From NCBI GenBank assembly GCA_002878065.1, contig PNIN01000058.1, positions 1 through 37,141 of the forward strand: a stretch of DNA of 37,141 nt, read 5' to 3'. Below are positions 1-7,997 of this stretch, one piece after another. The stretch comes from Calditerrivibrio nitroreducens (GTDB lineage: Bacteria; Chrysiogenota; Deferribacteres; Deferribacterales; Calditerrivibrionaceae). Position numbers and translations under genes: made by a program. The notes under the pieces are model-generated. The model saw only the letters and a program-made list of their open reading frames with translations, did no database searches and was not told where the DNA came from. The stretch's first letter is position 1; each line of letters starts with the position of its first letter.

Positions 1-31
1 ACTTTTTAAAGAAACGAATTTAGGGGGATAA

Positions 32-922
32 ATGAAAATAGGAATTGCACTCGGAAGTGGCGCCGCAAGAGGTCTTGCCCATATAGGACTTTTAAAGGCT
101 TTTGAAGACAGTAAGATTAAACCATACGCCATCACCGGTAGCAGTATGGGGGCATTGATTGGGGGAATTTATGCATCAGGATATCCTATTGACAAAATCG
201 AAGAATTCTATTTACAGCTTGATCTATCCGTTTTTAAAAGATTTGTTGATATAAAGGTATCTTCGGCAGGCTTGATTGGAGGTGAAAAACTTGAAGAACT
301 AATAGCCTCCACTATTAAACAAAGAAATATTGAAGAGCTTGACGTAAAGTTCAAATGTGTGGCAACTGATCTTTTGACAGGTCTTGAGATAGTCTTTGAT
401 AAAGGTGATCTTGTGAAGGCAATAAGAGCAAGCATATCATTCCCTGCTGTTTTTGTCCCTGTTTACTATGAAAAGATGTTTTTAGTGGATGGAGGGATAA
501 AAAACCCTGTTCCCGTAAATATTTTACCTGAAGAATGTGATATTAAATTTGCCATAAATGTAGGCCCATCTGTGATAAAAGAGCAATTAGTCCAAAAATA
601 TTATCTGGATAATAGTTTTAAAAAATATAAAGATACCAATTCTCTCATGGAAAAATTTCAGAGCTTCATAAATGGATATTTCAAAAATTTCGTATTAGAT
701 GATTCCATAAAGTATCCAAGCATGCTGGAAACAATTGTACAAGCCATTGCCATACTTCAGGAAAATGCTTATATTAATAAATTAAAAGAGGCAAAAGGTA
801 ATGTCATAGAGGTATTCCCTGATTTGAGCAACTTTAAACTAACCGACTTCACAAAAGCAAAAGAGATTATCAACATTGGATACCTGGAAGGAATAAAAAT
901 CATAAAAGAGTATTTAAGCTAA
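32..922 (+). CDS. Patatin-like phospholipase family protein (RssA/YlbK type)
   Basis: This 296-aa protein has the patatin hallmarks. An oxyanion-hole glycine motif GSGAARG lies at residues 8-14, a nucleophile elbow GSSMG at 36-40 makes Ser38 the catalytic residue, and a DGG motif at 153-155 supplies the Asp of the Ser-Asp dyad. The family hydrolyses acyl esters of lipids. No signal peptide is visible, so it is probably cytoplasmic, and its natural substrate cannot be read from the sequence. The length is typical of the small bacterial RssA-like group. The ATG is preceded by AGGGGG at a good Shine-Dalgarno distance. It converges on the TRAP permease gene, with a hairpin between the two stops. 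The upstream gene is outside the window. Confidence 0.9.
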   Translation: MKIGIALGSGAARGLAHIGLLKAFEDSKIKPYAITGSSMGALIGGIYASGYPIDKIEEFYLQLDLSVFKRFVDIKVSSAGLIGGEKLEELIASTIKQRNIEELDVKFKCVATDLLTGLEIVFDKGDLVKAIRASISFPAVFVPVYYEKMFLVDGGIKNPVPVNILPEECDIKFAINVGPSVIKEQLVQKYYLDNSFKKYKDTNSLMEKFQSFINGYFKNFVLDDSIKYPSMLETIVQAIAILQENAYINKLKEAKGNVIEVFPDLSNFKLTDFTKAKEIINIGYLEGIKIIKEYLS

Positions 923-932
923 AAATTATTAA

Positions 933-956
933 AGGGTGGATTAAACCACCCCTTAA
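933..956. terminator. Hairpin between convergent genes, possible bidirectional terminator
   Basis: GGGTGG (934-939) pairs with CCACCC (946-951) around a six-base ATTAAA loop, flanked by AT-rich sequence. It sits in the 36-bp gap between the convergent stop codons of the patatin gene and the TRAP permease gene. The U-tracts are short and interrupted, so termination strength is uncertain. Confidence 0.55.
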
Positions 957-958
957 AT

Positions 959-3016
959 TTAAGCTGCAACAAGATTTATAGAGCTTCTAATTCTAAATTT
1001 TTGAATTAATATCACCAATACAAATAGGGCTACCCCCAGAGCATAAAAATAATATCTATAATCTGGACTTAAATTAAGCAAAGTTGTGGCTATTTTTGGA
1101 TTAAAGCATATAAGGGAAGCCGCAAGTAAAAGAGGCATTTCATACCACTTATTTTTTGTAATAAGCCATCCCTGAAGTAGACTTGCAAAAGCAAAACCAC
1201 CAATCACAGACATAGCGAATATAAAGAGAGCAAAACTCCAGGAGTTTATCCCGTGTAATATCAGATCGGGATTGAAAATGAACATAAAAGGGATTATAAA
1301 TGTTCTCAAATGATATATAAAACCCTGCAAACCTGTTTCGATAGGGTTTGATCCAGCAAGTGCAGCAGCAGCATAAGAAGCTAGACCAACCGGAGGGGTA
1401 TCGTCCGCCAGCATTCCAAAATAGAAACAAAACATATGGGCAGCCATTAGTGGCACCATAAAACCATAGTTACCACCAAGTTCTACAATAACCGGCGCAA
1501 TAAGCGAAGCCATAACGATATACGTAGCAGTGGTGGGTAAACCCATCCCTAAAATTAAGCTTGCAAAAGCAGTCACAAAAACCAGAATATAGATATTACC
1601 CTGGGATACTGACTCCACAATCTGAGTCAACATGCCCCCAACCCCAAGAGTAACGATACCCACAATTATACCTGCTGAAGCACACGCCAGAGCCACAGAT
1701 ATCATATTTTTTGATCCATTTACAAATCCATCTATTAGATCTATAGAAAACCTCTTAATGGCAAGAAAATAGCTTTCTCTGTTTTTATGGGCATTTACTA
1801 AATGTTTCAAGAGCATTATTAAAACTAAAAATATGATGGCCCTGAATGCAGACATTTCAGGAGAATGTCTCAATATTACAAGTTCATATAATAGTATAAA
1901 AATAGGTAAAAGATATATAAAACCTTTTTTTAATGTTTCCATAAACTTAGGTGTTTCTTCCGGTGCTAACCCTTTTATACCAAGCTTTGATGCTTCAAGA
2001 TGACTCACAAAAAATAGAGCAAAATATGATGTAAAAGCAGGAATAGCAGCAGCTTTGATTACTTCAATATAAGGAACTCCCACATATTCACCTATTATAA
2101 AAGCCGCAGCTCCCATTACAGGTGGCATTATCTGACCATCTATACTTGCAGCCACTTCAATACCCGCTGCCTTCTTGGCAGGATACCCCACTTTTTTCAT
2201 AAGAGGTATTGTAAACGTACCAGTAGTAACAACATTGGCTATACTGGATCCGGATACAAGCCCTGTGAGGCCACTGGAGACTATAGCAGCCTTTGCTGGA
2301 CCCCCTTTATACTTCCCAAAAACAGAAAGAGCAAGGTCTATAAAAAACTTACCGGCACCAGCTTTTTCAAGTATTGCCCCCAGTAAAACAAAATAAAACA
2401 CAACACCAGCCGAAACCCCCAGAGGTATACCAAATATCCCCTCTGTGGATAGATAGATCTGATTCATAAATTTCGTCATAGAAACATTTTTAAGAGCAAG
2501 AAAATCAGGCATCTTGGAACCATACAAAACATATAGACTGAAAAGAATCACTATCACAGGCATAGCAATTCCGATGACTCTCCTGGTGGCCTCCAAAATA
2601 AACAAAATTGCAAATATTCCAAAAAGAATGTCCTTATCTGAAGGTAAGCCTGCCCTTTCCGTAAGCTCTTTGAAATTAAACACCGTATACATTACTGAAT
2701 AGAAACCTAATGTAGCAAATATATAGTCCAAAAGGGGTATACGATCCCTTACTGATAAGAAACTAAAAAACCCCTTTATTTTTTTCCTTTTTAGAAACGG
2801 CATACACAAAAATGCAAGAATAATTGCAAAAGTTAGATGTATGGCTCTAATTCGGGCACTATCAAGGACGATAAAAGTTAATAACCCAAATTGAAATACA
2901 ACCCAACCCATAGCAACAAGACTTATAATGATTTTCTCAAATTTTCTTGGCTCTCTTAAACTTCCTGTATCCTCTTTAACCAATTCTTCAAGGTCAATAT
3001 TAGAAGTAGCTGACAT
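959..3016 (-). CDS. TRAP transporter permease, fused 4TM-12TM type
   Basis: This 685-aa, highly hydrophobic protein is a fused TRAP permease. The N-terminal part (roughly residues 25-170) corresponds to the small DctQ-like subunit, and the rest to the large DctM-like 12-TM subunit, with conserved stretches such as GLTGLVSGSSIANVVTTG and LGMGLPTTATYIVMASL. Such fusions work with TAXI receptors and drive ion-gradient-coupled uptake of organic acids. The substrate is not predictable here; glutamate, 2-oxoglutarate and other dicarboxylates are known for relatives. The ATG has GGAGAGGA upstream. The matching TAXI receptor gene lies directly upstream, separated by a terminator hairpin. The protein carries a C-terminal extension with several further hydrophobic segments. 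Confidence 0.93.
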   Translation of the reverse strand: MSATSNIDLEELVKEDTGSLREPRKFEKIIISLVAMGWVVFQFGLLTFIVLDSARIRAIHLTFAIILAFLCMPFLKRKKIKGFFSFLSVRDRIPLLDYIFATLGFYSVMYTVFNFKELTERAGLPSDKDILFGIFAILFILEATRRVIGIAMPVIVILFSLYVLYGSKMPDFLALKNVSMTKFMNQIYLSTEGIFGIPLGVSAGVVFYFVLLGAILEKAGAGKFFIDLALSVFGKYKGGPAKAAIVSSGLTGLVSGSSIANVVTTGTFTIPLMKKVGYPAKKAAGIEVAASIDGQIMPPVMGAAAFIIGEYVGVPYIEVIKAAAIPAFTSYFALFFVSHLEASKLGIKGLAPEETPKFMETLKKGFIYLLPIFILLYELVILRHSPEMSAFRAIIFLVLIMLLKHLVNAHKNRESYFLAIKRFSIDLIDGFVNGSKNMISVALACASAGIIVGIVTLGVGGMLTQIVESVSQGNIYILVFVTAFASLILGMGLPTTATYIVMASLIAPVIVELGGNYGFMVPLMAAHMFCFYFGMLADDTPPVGLASYAAAALAGSNPIETGLQGFIYHLRTFIIPFMFIFNPDLILHGINSWSFALFIFAMSVIGGFAFASLLQGWLITKNKWYEMPLLLAASLICFNPKIATTLLNLSPDYRYYFYALGVALFVLVILIQKFRIRSSINLVAA

Positions 3017-3053
3017 TATATCCTCTCCAAAAAGATTTCATTATAATTAAAGT

Positions 3054-3080
3054 AAAAAAAGGGGGGATTAGCCCCCCAAA
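3054..3080 (-). terminator. Intrinsic terminator between receptor and permease genes
   Basis: Read on the minus strand, six G (3077-3072) pair with six C (3066-3061) around a five-base loop, followed by seven U (3060-3054). This is a textbook rho-independent terminator. It lies after the TAXI receptor stop and before the permease start, so it probably acts as partial attenuation that keeps receptor in excess over permease. Confidence 0.85.
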
Positions 3081-3099
3081 CATTTTATTTTATTTCATC

Positions 3100-4052
3100 T
3101 TATTTTATTAATCCTTTCTCTTTGAAATATTTTAAAGCACCTGGATGAAATGGAGCAACATTTACGTTCACCATATCTTCAAGATCAAGACCACCAAGAG
3201 CTGGATGGAGTTTTTTGAATTCCTGGATATTTTCCACAACTTCTTTAGTAATGGCATAAACCACATCAGCAGGCACGTCTGTACTTGTCACAAGAAGAGC
3301 TTGAATACCTATTGACGGTACTTTTCCATCCTTTGCATTTGCAGCATTCGGATAGAGTGACACAGGGATATACCCTTTTGAATAGTATGGCAATTCCTTT
3401 ATAAGCTTTTCTACTGGTGTACCTATTATAGGAACTATTTTAACTTTTATTCTTCCAGAAGTTGCTTCACTCACACTACCATTGGGATGACCAACGGTAT
3501 AGAAAAATGCATCAAGTCTTTCATCCTGTATGAGACCAGCAGATTCCACAGGCTTTATATATTCAGCTTTTAAATCTGATTCTTTCAAACCAAAAACCTT
3601 AAGAAGGTCTCTGGAGTTTTCAAGCTGACCTGATCCTACCCCACCTAAATTGACCCTTTTACCTTTTAAATCCGGAATACCATTGATACCGCTATTTACA
3701 GAAGCTACAAGCGTTACAAACTCATTATGAAGTCCAAAAACAACCGCAAGCTTCTTTTGGGAGCCTTTATCCTTCCATGCCCCCTGTCCATGGTAAGCCT
3801 GATATGTAAGATCAGCCTGAGCAATACCAAATTCCAAATCTCCAGAAAGAACAGAGTTAATATTATAAACCGAACCACCTGTCGATTCCACAGTTGCCTT
3901 GATATTATACTGTGCTTTTTTAGCATTCACCAGTCTTGCGATAGCACCACCCACAGGGTAATAAACACCTGTTACACCACCTGTACCTATTGTTACATGG
4001 ATCCTGAAAAAAGAAAACTGAAAGCCATCATCATAACTAACATTTTCTTCAT
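3100..4052 (-). CDS. TAXI family TRAP transporter solute receptor, frameshifted near the N-terminus
   Basis: The body (284 aa from a GTG at 3954) is a TAXI receptor, the periplasmic binding protein that delivers solute to the fused TRAP permease. Family features include TGGSVYNINSVLSGDLEFGIAQ and KGKRVNLGGVGSGQLENSRDLL. The usual N-terminal VTIGTGGVTGVYYPVGGA lies in this same frame upstream of the GTG, so that GTG cannot be the natural start. A strong start lies at 4052: GGAGG, then ATG and a signal-peptide-like MKKMLVMMMAFSFLFSGSM. That frame hits TAA at once (about 3995) and is one base out of phase with the body. One inserted base near 3996-4010 would restore a complete receptor of about 317 aa. 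Either this is a real lesion or a sequence error. A promoter lies just upstream at 4075-4103. Confidence 0.85.
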
Positions 4053-4074
4053 AGCTATTACCTCCTTTTTTTTG

Positions 4075-4103
4075 ATTTTAATAAAGTAAATGAAAAAAGT
4101 CAA
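4075..4103 (-). promoter_or_regulatory. Sigma-70-type promoter for the TAXI-TRAP operon
   Basis: On the minus strand TTGACT (4103-4098), a 17-base spacer and TAAAAT (4080-4075) form a good sigma-70 promoter. The GGAGG of the TAXI gene lies at 4065-4061, so the leader would be very short. Confidence 0.6.
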
Positions 4104-4146
4104 CAAAAATTAATCAGAGAAGAACATACTTATCAAAAAATATTAT

Positions 4147-4156
4147 ACACTAGTGT
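4147..4156. promoter_or_regulatory. 10-bp perfect palindrome in a divergent promoter region, possible operator
   Basis: ACACTAGTGT is a perfect inverted repeat located between the divergent TAXI (-) and J-domain (+) genes. It abuts a minus-strand TATAAT-like hexamer at 4147-4142. A regulator site is possible, but no regulator gene is adjacent and a short palindrome can arise by chance. Confidence 0.25.
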
Positions 4157-4210
4157 GTTACAAAAGAAAATAAGTTAACAAAATTTAATATGACTAAACT
4201 AATCTTTTTT

Positions 4211-4239
4211 TTGATATTTTATTTTATATATGCTATAAT
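4211..4239 (+). promoter_or_regulatory. Near-consensus extended -10 sigma-70 promoter
   Basis: TTGATA (4211-4216), a 17-base spacer and a perfect TATAAT (4234-4239) preceded by TGC (extended -10) form one of the clearest promoters in the window. Transcription would start near 4246, only about 12 bases before the ATG of the J-domain gene, so the leader holds little beyond the GAGGG ribosome binding site. Confidence 0.8.
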
Positions 4240-4257
4240 TGAATAAGCGAGGGTTAG

Positions 4258-4908
4258 ATGGATAAGGTAAAGTTTGAATATTATGCAAATTTATTAAACC
4301 TTGGATATAATTTCTCATTTGACGATGTAAAAAAGAGTTATTTAAAATTGGTGAAAGAGTATCATCCGGATAAACATATTAGCCTCGGCCAAGAGGCTTA
4401 CCAGAATGCTTTGGAAAAGTTTCAAGAAATTAAAGAGGCTTATGAATACATAACCAACAACTACGAGATATATTTTAAAAAAGATGATTCCATAACCAGT
4501 TATAATGAAGAAACTAATCTTGAATCTTATTACCTAAACGGTATCCATTATTTCAAAAAAGGTGATATCAACTCTGCATTAAACTGTTTTCTTATTTGTC
4601 ATAGAAAACAGGAAGATAATCCAAAATATATAAGAGGCATAATAAGGTGTCTTTTTACGAAGAATAGAAGATGGATGGAGGCTCTTGAGTACTGCCAAAA
4701 ATTGATCAAGGTAGAGTCTTTGAGGAATGAGAATCTGTTTTTGATAGGAAAATGTTACTATTTATTAAAGGATAATGAAAAGGCATTATTTTATTTAAAA
4801 AAAGCAAAAGAGATGGGGTATAATCTGGAAGACATAGACAACATCATAGACGAACTTGAACCTAAATCGATTGTAAAAAAAATGTTATCAATGTTTAAAA
4901 AATCATAA
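4258..4908 (+). CDS. J-domain protein with C-terminal TPR-like repeats
   Basis: The first ~70 residues of this 216-aa protein form a DnaJ domain: YYANLLNLGYNFSFDDVKKS, then the diagnostic HPD tripeptide at 36-38 and a helix ending EIKEAYEYI. J domains recruit and stimulate DnaK/Hsp70. Residues ~88-200 look like tetratricopeptide helices (YYLNGIHYFKKGDINSALNC, LIGKCYYLLKDNEKALFYLK), which normally bind partner proteins. There is no G/F region or zinc finger, so it is not a general DnaJ but a specialised co-chaperone. No signal peptide or membrane segment is seen. GAGGG precedes the ATG. The polyphosphate genes follow on the same strand after 51 bp, so co-transcription is possible. The client is unknown. 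Confidence 0.85.
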   Translation: MDKVKFEYYANLLNLGYNFSFDDVKKSYLKLVKEYHPDKHISLGQEAYQNALEKFQEIKEAYEYITNNYEIYFKKDDSITSYNEETNLESYYLNGIHYFKKGDINSALNCFLICHRKQEDNPKYIRGIIRCLFTKNRRWMEALEYCQKLIKVESLRNENLFLIGKCYYLLKDNEKALFYLKKAKEMGYNLEDIDNIIDELEPKSIVKKMLSMFKKS

Positions 4909-4959
4909 TCATAGATTATTTTCATTGTAAAATTTATAAAATATGTTAATCTAGTTAGT

Positions 4960-6486
4960 ATGGATAAAAATATCTTAAATCAAAACATTGCTGTCATCGA
5001 TCTTGGAAGCAACAGTCTTAGAATGCAAATTGCAACAGTTTTTGAAAAAAGCTATAAAATCGTATGTGAATACAAAGATCTTATTCGAATAGGGGATGAC
5101 CTCTTTCAAAATGGAAAACTTACAAAAAACGCCATTTCAAAATTGAACAGATCCTTTATGGAAATTAAGACACTTATGGATTCATATAATGTTGTAAGTT
5201 ATAGAGCTGTTGCCACTGCCACACTGAGATCCTCTCCTAATGGTGGGAAAATCATAGAGGATATCCACCAGAAAAGCGGCATAAAAGTGGAAATAATTGA
5301 TGGAGAAGATGAGGCGAAGCTTTCTTTTTTAGGTGTAAAGAGCTGCTTTAATCTCAAAAAATACAACTCCCTTATCACCGATATAGGTGGCGGAAGTTCT
5401 GAGTTTATTCTATCTGAAAAAGGTGAAATAAAAAGCATAATGACAAAAAAATTAGGTGGGGCAAGAATTAAGCACAATTTTTTAAAAAACGATCCACCAG
5501 AATTTGAAGAGGTGGAAACATTAAAACACTTCATAAGGAAAGAATTGTCAGATCTAAGTGAATATGATGTGGATGTGATCATCTGTACCGGTGGTACATC
5601 AAACAATCTCTCCACCATTGCATATCTGCGGGAAAAAAAAGATCACACTTCCCAGATAAAATACACAACAAGAGATTTTTTAAGATCCTTTATAAATGAA
5701 ATCAAAAGAAAAAAGATATCCTCCATTTCTAAGATAAAGGGTGTGGAGGAAAAAAGAGCCGATCTTTTGCTACCAATTGCCATCCAGATTGATCAGATAT
5801 TAGAGCTCACCGGAAGATCCGGATTCTATACATTTTCTGGAGGATTGCGAACCGGCTTGATTATAGATACTTTAAACAGATATGGTATCCATCTACCATT
5901 TCAAACCTTAGAGATCGATGTAAACCAGGCAAGATTGATAGAAATAGGCAACAAATTCCATTTCAACGAGGAGCATGCATTGAAAGTGTCACAACTTGCA
6001 GTTATAATCTTTGACAAACTTCACACTCAATTGGGTATTCAAAAAGAGTTCAAAGAGATTTTACATGCCGCTGCAGTTCTCCACGACATTGGCAATTTCA
6101 TATCTCTATCAAAACATCATCTTCATAGTGAATATTTGATATTAAACACAGATCTAACAGGCTTCAACAGCTATGAGAGAGCCATCATAAGTCAGATCGC
6201 CAGATACCACCGAAAAAGATTTCCCAAAAAAACTGATCCATTATACAGTCTGGTAAAGAAAAAAGATATCGAAGTCACCCTTAAATTAGCCGCTATCCTG
6301 AGAGTCGCTGACGCTCTTGATAGAACTCATAAAGGTAAAGTTGAAGATATTCAGATTGAGATTATCGAAGATAACATAATATTTAAGCCCATCCATCAGG
6401 GTGATATTTCAATGGAAAAAAGCAACTTTGATGAAAAAAAAGACTTTCTTGAAAAATACACAGGTTTTAAGGTGACAATTGTATGA
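4960..6486 (+). CDS. ppx: Exopolyphosphatase / guanosine pentaphosphate phosphatase (Ppx/GppA) with HD domain
   Basis: At 508 aa this is a long-form Ppx/GppA phosphatase. Residues ~10-300 form the two-lobed ASKHA phosphatase core, with phosphate-binding loops IDLGSNSLRMQ (Asp14) and TDIGGGSSEF (Asp141 to Glu148) and a third, CTGGTSNNL. Residues ~330-505 form the C-terminal HD domain typical of long Ppx, with HAAAVLHDIG (His375, Asp376). The enzyme removes terminal phosphate from polyphosphate and/or converts pppGpp to ppGpp. All visible catalytic motifs are intact. No clear Shine-Dalgarno precedes the ATG, which is unusual for this window. Its stop overlaps the next start (ATGA), and the operon ends with polyphosphate kinase, favouring polyphosphate as substrate. 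Confidence 0.9.
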   Translation: MDKNILNQNIAVIDLGSNSLRMQIATVFEKSYKIVCEYKDLIRIGDDLFQNGKLTKNAISKLNRSFMEIKTLMDSYNVVSYRAVATATLRSSPNGGKIIEDIHQKSGIKVEIIDGEDEAKLSFLGVKSCFNLKKYNSLITDIGGGSSEFILSEKGEIKSIMTKKLGGARIKHNFLKNDPPEFEEVETLKHFIRKELSDLSEYDVDVIICTGGTSNNLSTIAYLREKKDHTSQIKYTTRDFLRSFINEIKRKKISSISKIKGVEEKRADLLLPIAIQIDQILELTGRSGFYTFSGGLRTGLIIDTLNRYGIHLPFQTLEIDVNQARLIEIGNKFHFNEEHALKVSQLAVIIFDKLHTQLGIQKEFKEILHAAAVLHDIGNFISLSKHHLHSEYLILNTDLTGFNSYERAIISQIARYHRKRFPKKTDPLYSLVKKKDIEVTLKLAAILRVADALDRTHKGKVEDIQIEIIEDNIIFKPIHQGDISMEKSNFDEKKDFLEKYTGFKVTIV

Positions 6487-7997
6487 AAAGCTCTCTATAC
6501 GCAGTTATTAATGTTGGTGCAAGTGCTGTCAGGATGCAAATCAGTGAATTTGTAAATGGAAAAGAAACGTTATTAGAATATTTAGTTTCCCCTCTAAGAT
6601 TAGGTAGAGATACCTTTTCAAAAGGCTATATTACCCTTGAGAGTCTCAACAAAGCTGTGGATATTATGAAAAAATTTGCCGATAAACTTACGGAATACGA
6701 TTTGTGGAAAAACTACAAAGCCATATGCACCAGTGGGGTAAGAGATGCCGATAATAAATATTTTTTTATAGACAGAATCAAAACTAAAACCGGCATTGAG
6801 CTAAATATAATTGATGAATTAGAAGAATTATACGTAAAATACTTAGCCATTAAAAACGACATCAAAGATTTCAAAAAGTTCGAAGAAGAAGGGGTTTTGC
6901 TACTAAATTTTTCCAGCGGTAATGTTGGAATAAACATTTTTAAAAATGGAATAAACCTTTTTTCATCCGTCCTCCCCTATGGAAGTCTCCGCATTGCGGA
7001 ATATGTAAAAAATATTAAAAATGAATTAAAACACAGAGCCTTTGATATCTATGCTGAAAAGCTTACAAACCAGATCAAACAATATTGTAAAGGGATAAAC
7101 GAAATAAAATATCTAATAGGCTCCGGAAGTTCCATAAACCTATTAACAGAGGTAACGTATCCCAAAAGCAACACCATAAAAAAGAGTGATCTGGAAAAAC
7201 TATACAACAAAGTGAAATTTTTAGAACCAGCTGCCATATCACAAGAATTAAAGGTAAGTGATTACAACGGTGAGATATTTCTCCCCACTGTCAGGCTATA
7301 CCTATCGATTATGAATATGCTTGGAACAAAAGAGATGATATTCAGTAAACAGACATTCCCCCACCAACTTCTACTTTACTACTCAAAAAAGATAAAAGAA
7401 AATAACCTACAAAAAAAAATAATTAAGAACCTTCTCCATTTCGGTAAAAAGTACAACTTAGATGAAAAACATGCCAAACAGGTATCTAATTTTTCATTAA
7501 AACTTTTTGATGCACTGGAGGATCTTCATTCCCTTGGTAATAAAGAAAAATTCATATTAGAAGCAGCCTCTTTGCTCCATGACATAGGATATTATATCGA
7601 TATACACAACCACCATGAGCATTCATCCTATATAATAAGCTCTTTTAAAATGCCCGGGTATGATAAAAATGCTATGCGGATAATTTCAGTTATTTCATAT
7701 CTCCACAGGGGGAAAAAAGTAAAATCAGATCATATATTCAATCAATTATCCCCAGATGATCAACTGGTGATTAAAAAAATTGTAGCGATTCTTAAGATTG
7801 CTGACGCCCTTGATGCAAGCCACATGCAGATCGTTCAGGATATAAATGTCTCTGTCAGTGATAATGTGATAAAGATCACTGCCATTTCTAAGGATATCCC
7901 TTATATAGAGGAAAAGGTTTTCAATCGTAAAAATAGAGACTTCCTTGAAATTTTTGGTATTCCAATTCTTTTCGAGGCAAAGATAGGTTATGAATAA
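6483..7997 (+). CDS. Divergent Ppx/GppA-HD paralogue with degraded phosphatase motifs
   Basis: This 504-aa protein has the same architecture as its upstream neighbour and starts in a 4-bp ATGA overlap with it. The phosphate-binding loops are eroded. IDLGSNS is replaced by INVGASA (Asp to Asn10), and DIGGGSSE by NFSSGNVG (Asp to Asn142, Glu lost). The third loop, LIGSGSSINLL, is recognisable. The HD region is better kept, with LLHDIGYYIDIHNHHEHSS (His366, Asp367) and a later ADALDASHM. I infer that the Ppx lobe no longer hydrolyses polyphosphate, and that the protein may be a regulatory partner of the upstream Ppx or use only its HD domain. It overlaps ppk by 8 bp, so production is translationally coupled. 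Confidence 0.82.
   Translation: MKSSLYAVINVGASAVRMQISEFVNGKETLLEYLVSPLRLGRDTFSKGYITLESLNKAVDIMKKFADKLTEYDLWKNYKAICTSGVRDADNKYFFIDRIKTKTGIELNIIDELEELYVKYLAIKNDIKDFKKFEEEGVLLLNFSSGNVGINIFKNGINLFSSVLPYGSLRIAEYVKNIKNELKHRAFDIYAEKLTNQIKQYCKGINEIKYLIGSGSSINLLTEVTYPKSNTIKKSDLEKLYNKVKFLEPAAISQELKVSDYNGEIFLPTVRLYLSIMNMLGTKEMIFSKQTFPHQLLLYYSKKIKENNLQKKIIKNLLHFGKKYNLDEKHAKQVSNFSLKLFDALEDLHSLGNKEKFILEAASLLHDIGYYIDIHNHHEHSSYIISSFKMPGYDKNAMRIISVISYLHRGKKVKSDHIFNQLSPDDQLVIKKIVAILKIADALDASHMQIVQDINVSVSDNVIKITAISKDIPYIEEKVFNRKNRDFLEIFGIPILFEAKIGYE

Noticed and set aside
3727..4089. 120-aa plus-strand open frame
   Set aside because: It lies antisense over the TAXI receptor start region, has a low-complexity shadow composition and no ribosome site; the receptor motifs on the other strand explain it.
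4909..4959. Possible promoter before the first ppx gene
   Set aside because: TTGTAA-like and TAATCT-like hexamers are present but weak, and the upstream J-domain promoter could serve the operon.
5199..5618. 139-aa minus-strand open frame
   Set aside because: It is antisense to the Ppx catalytic core; the plus-strand protein has clear active-site motifs.
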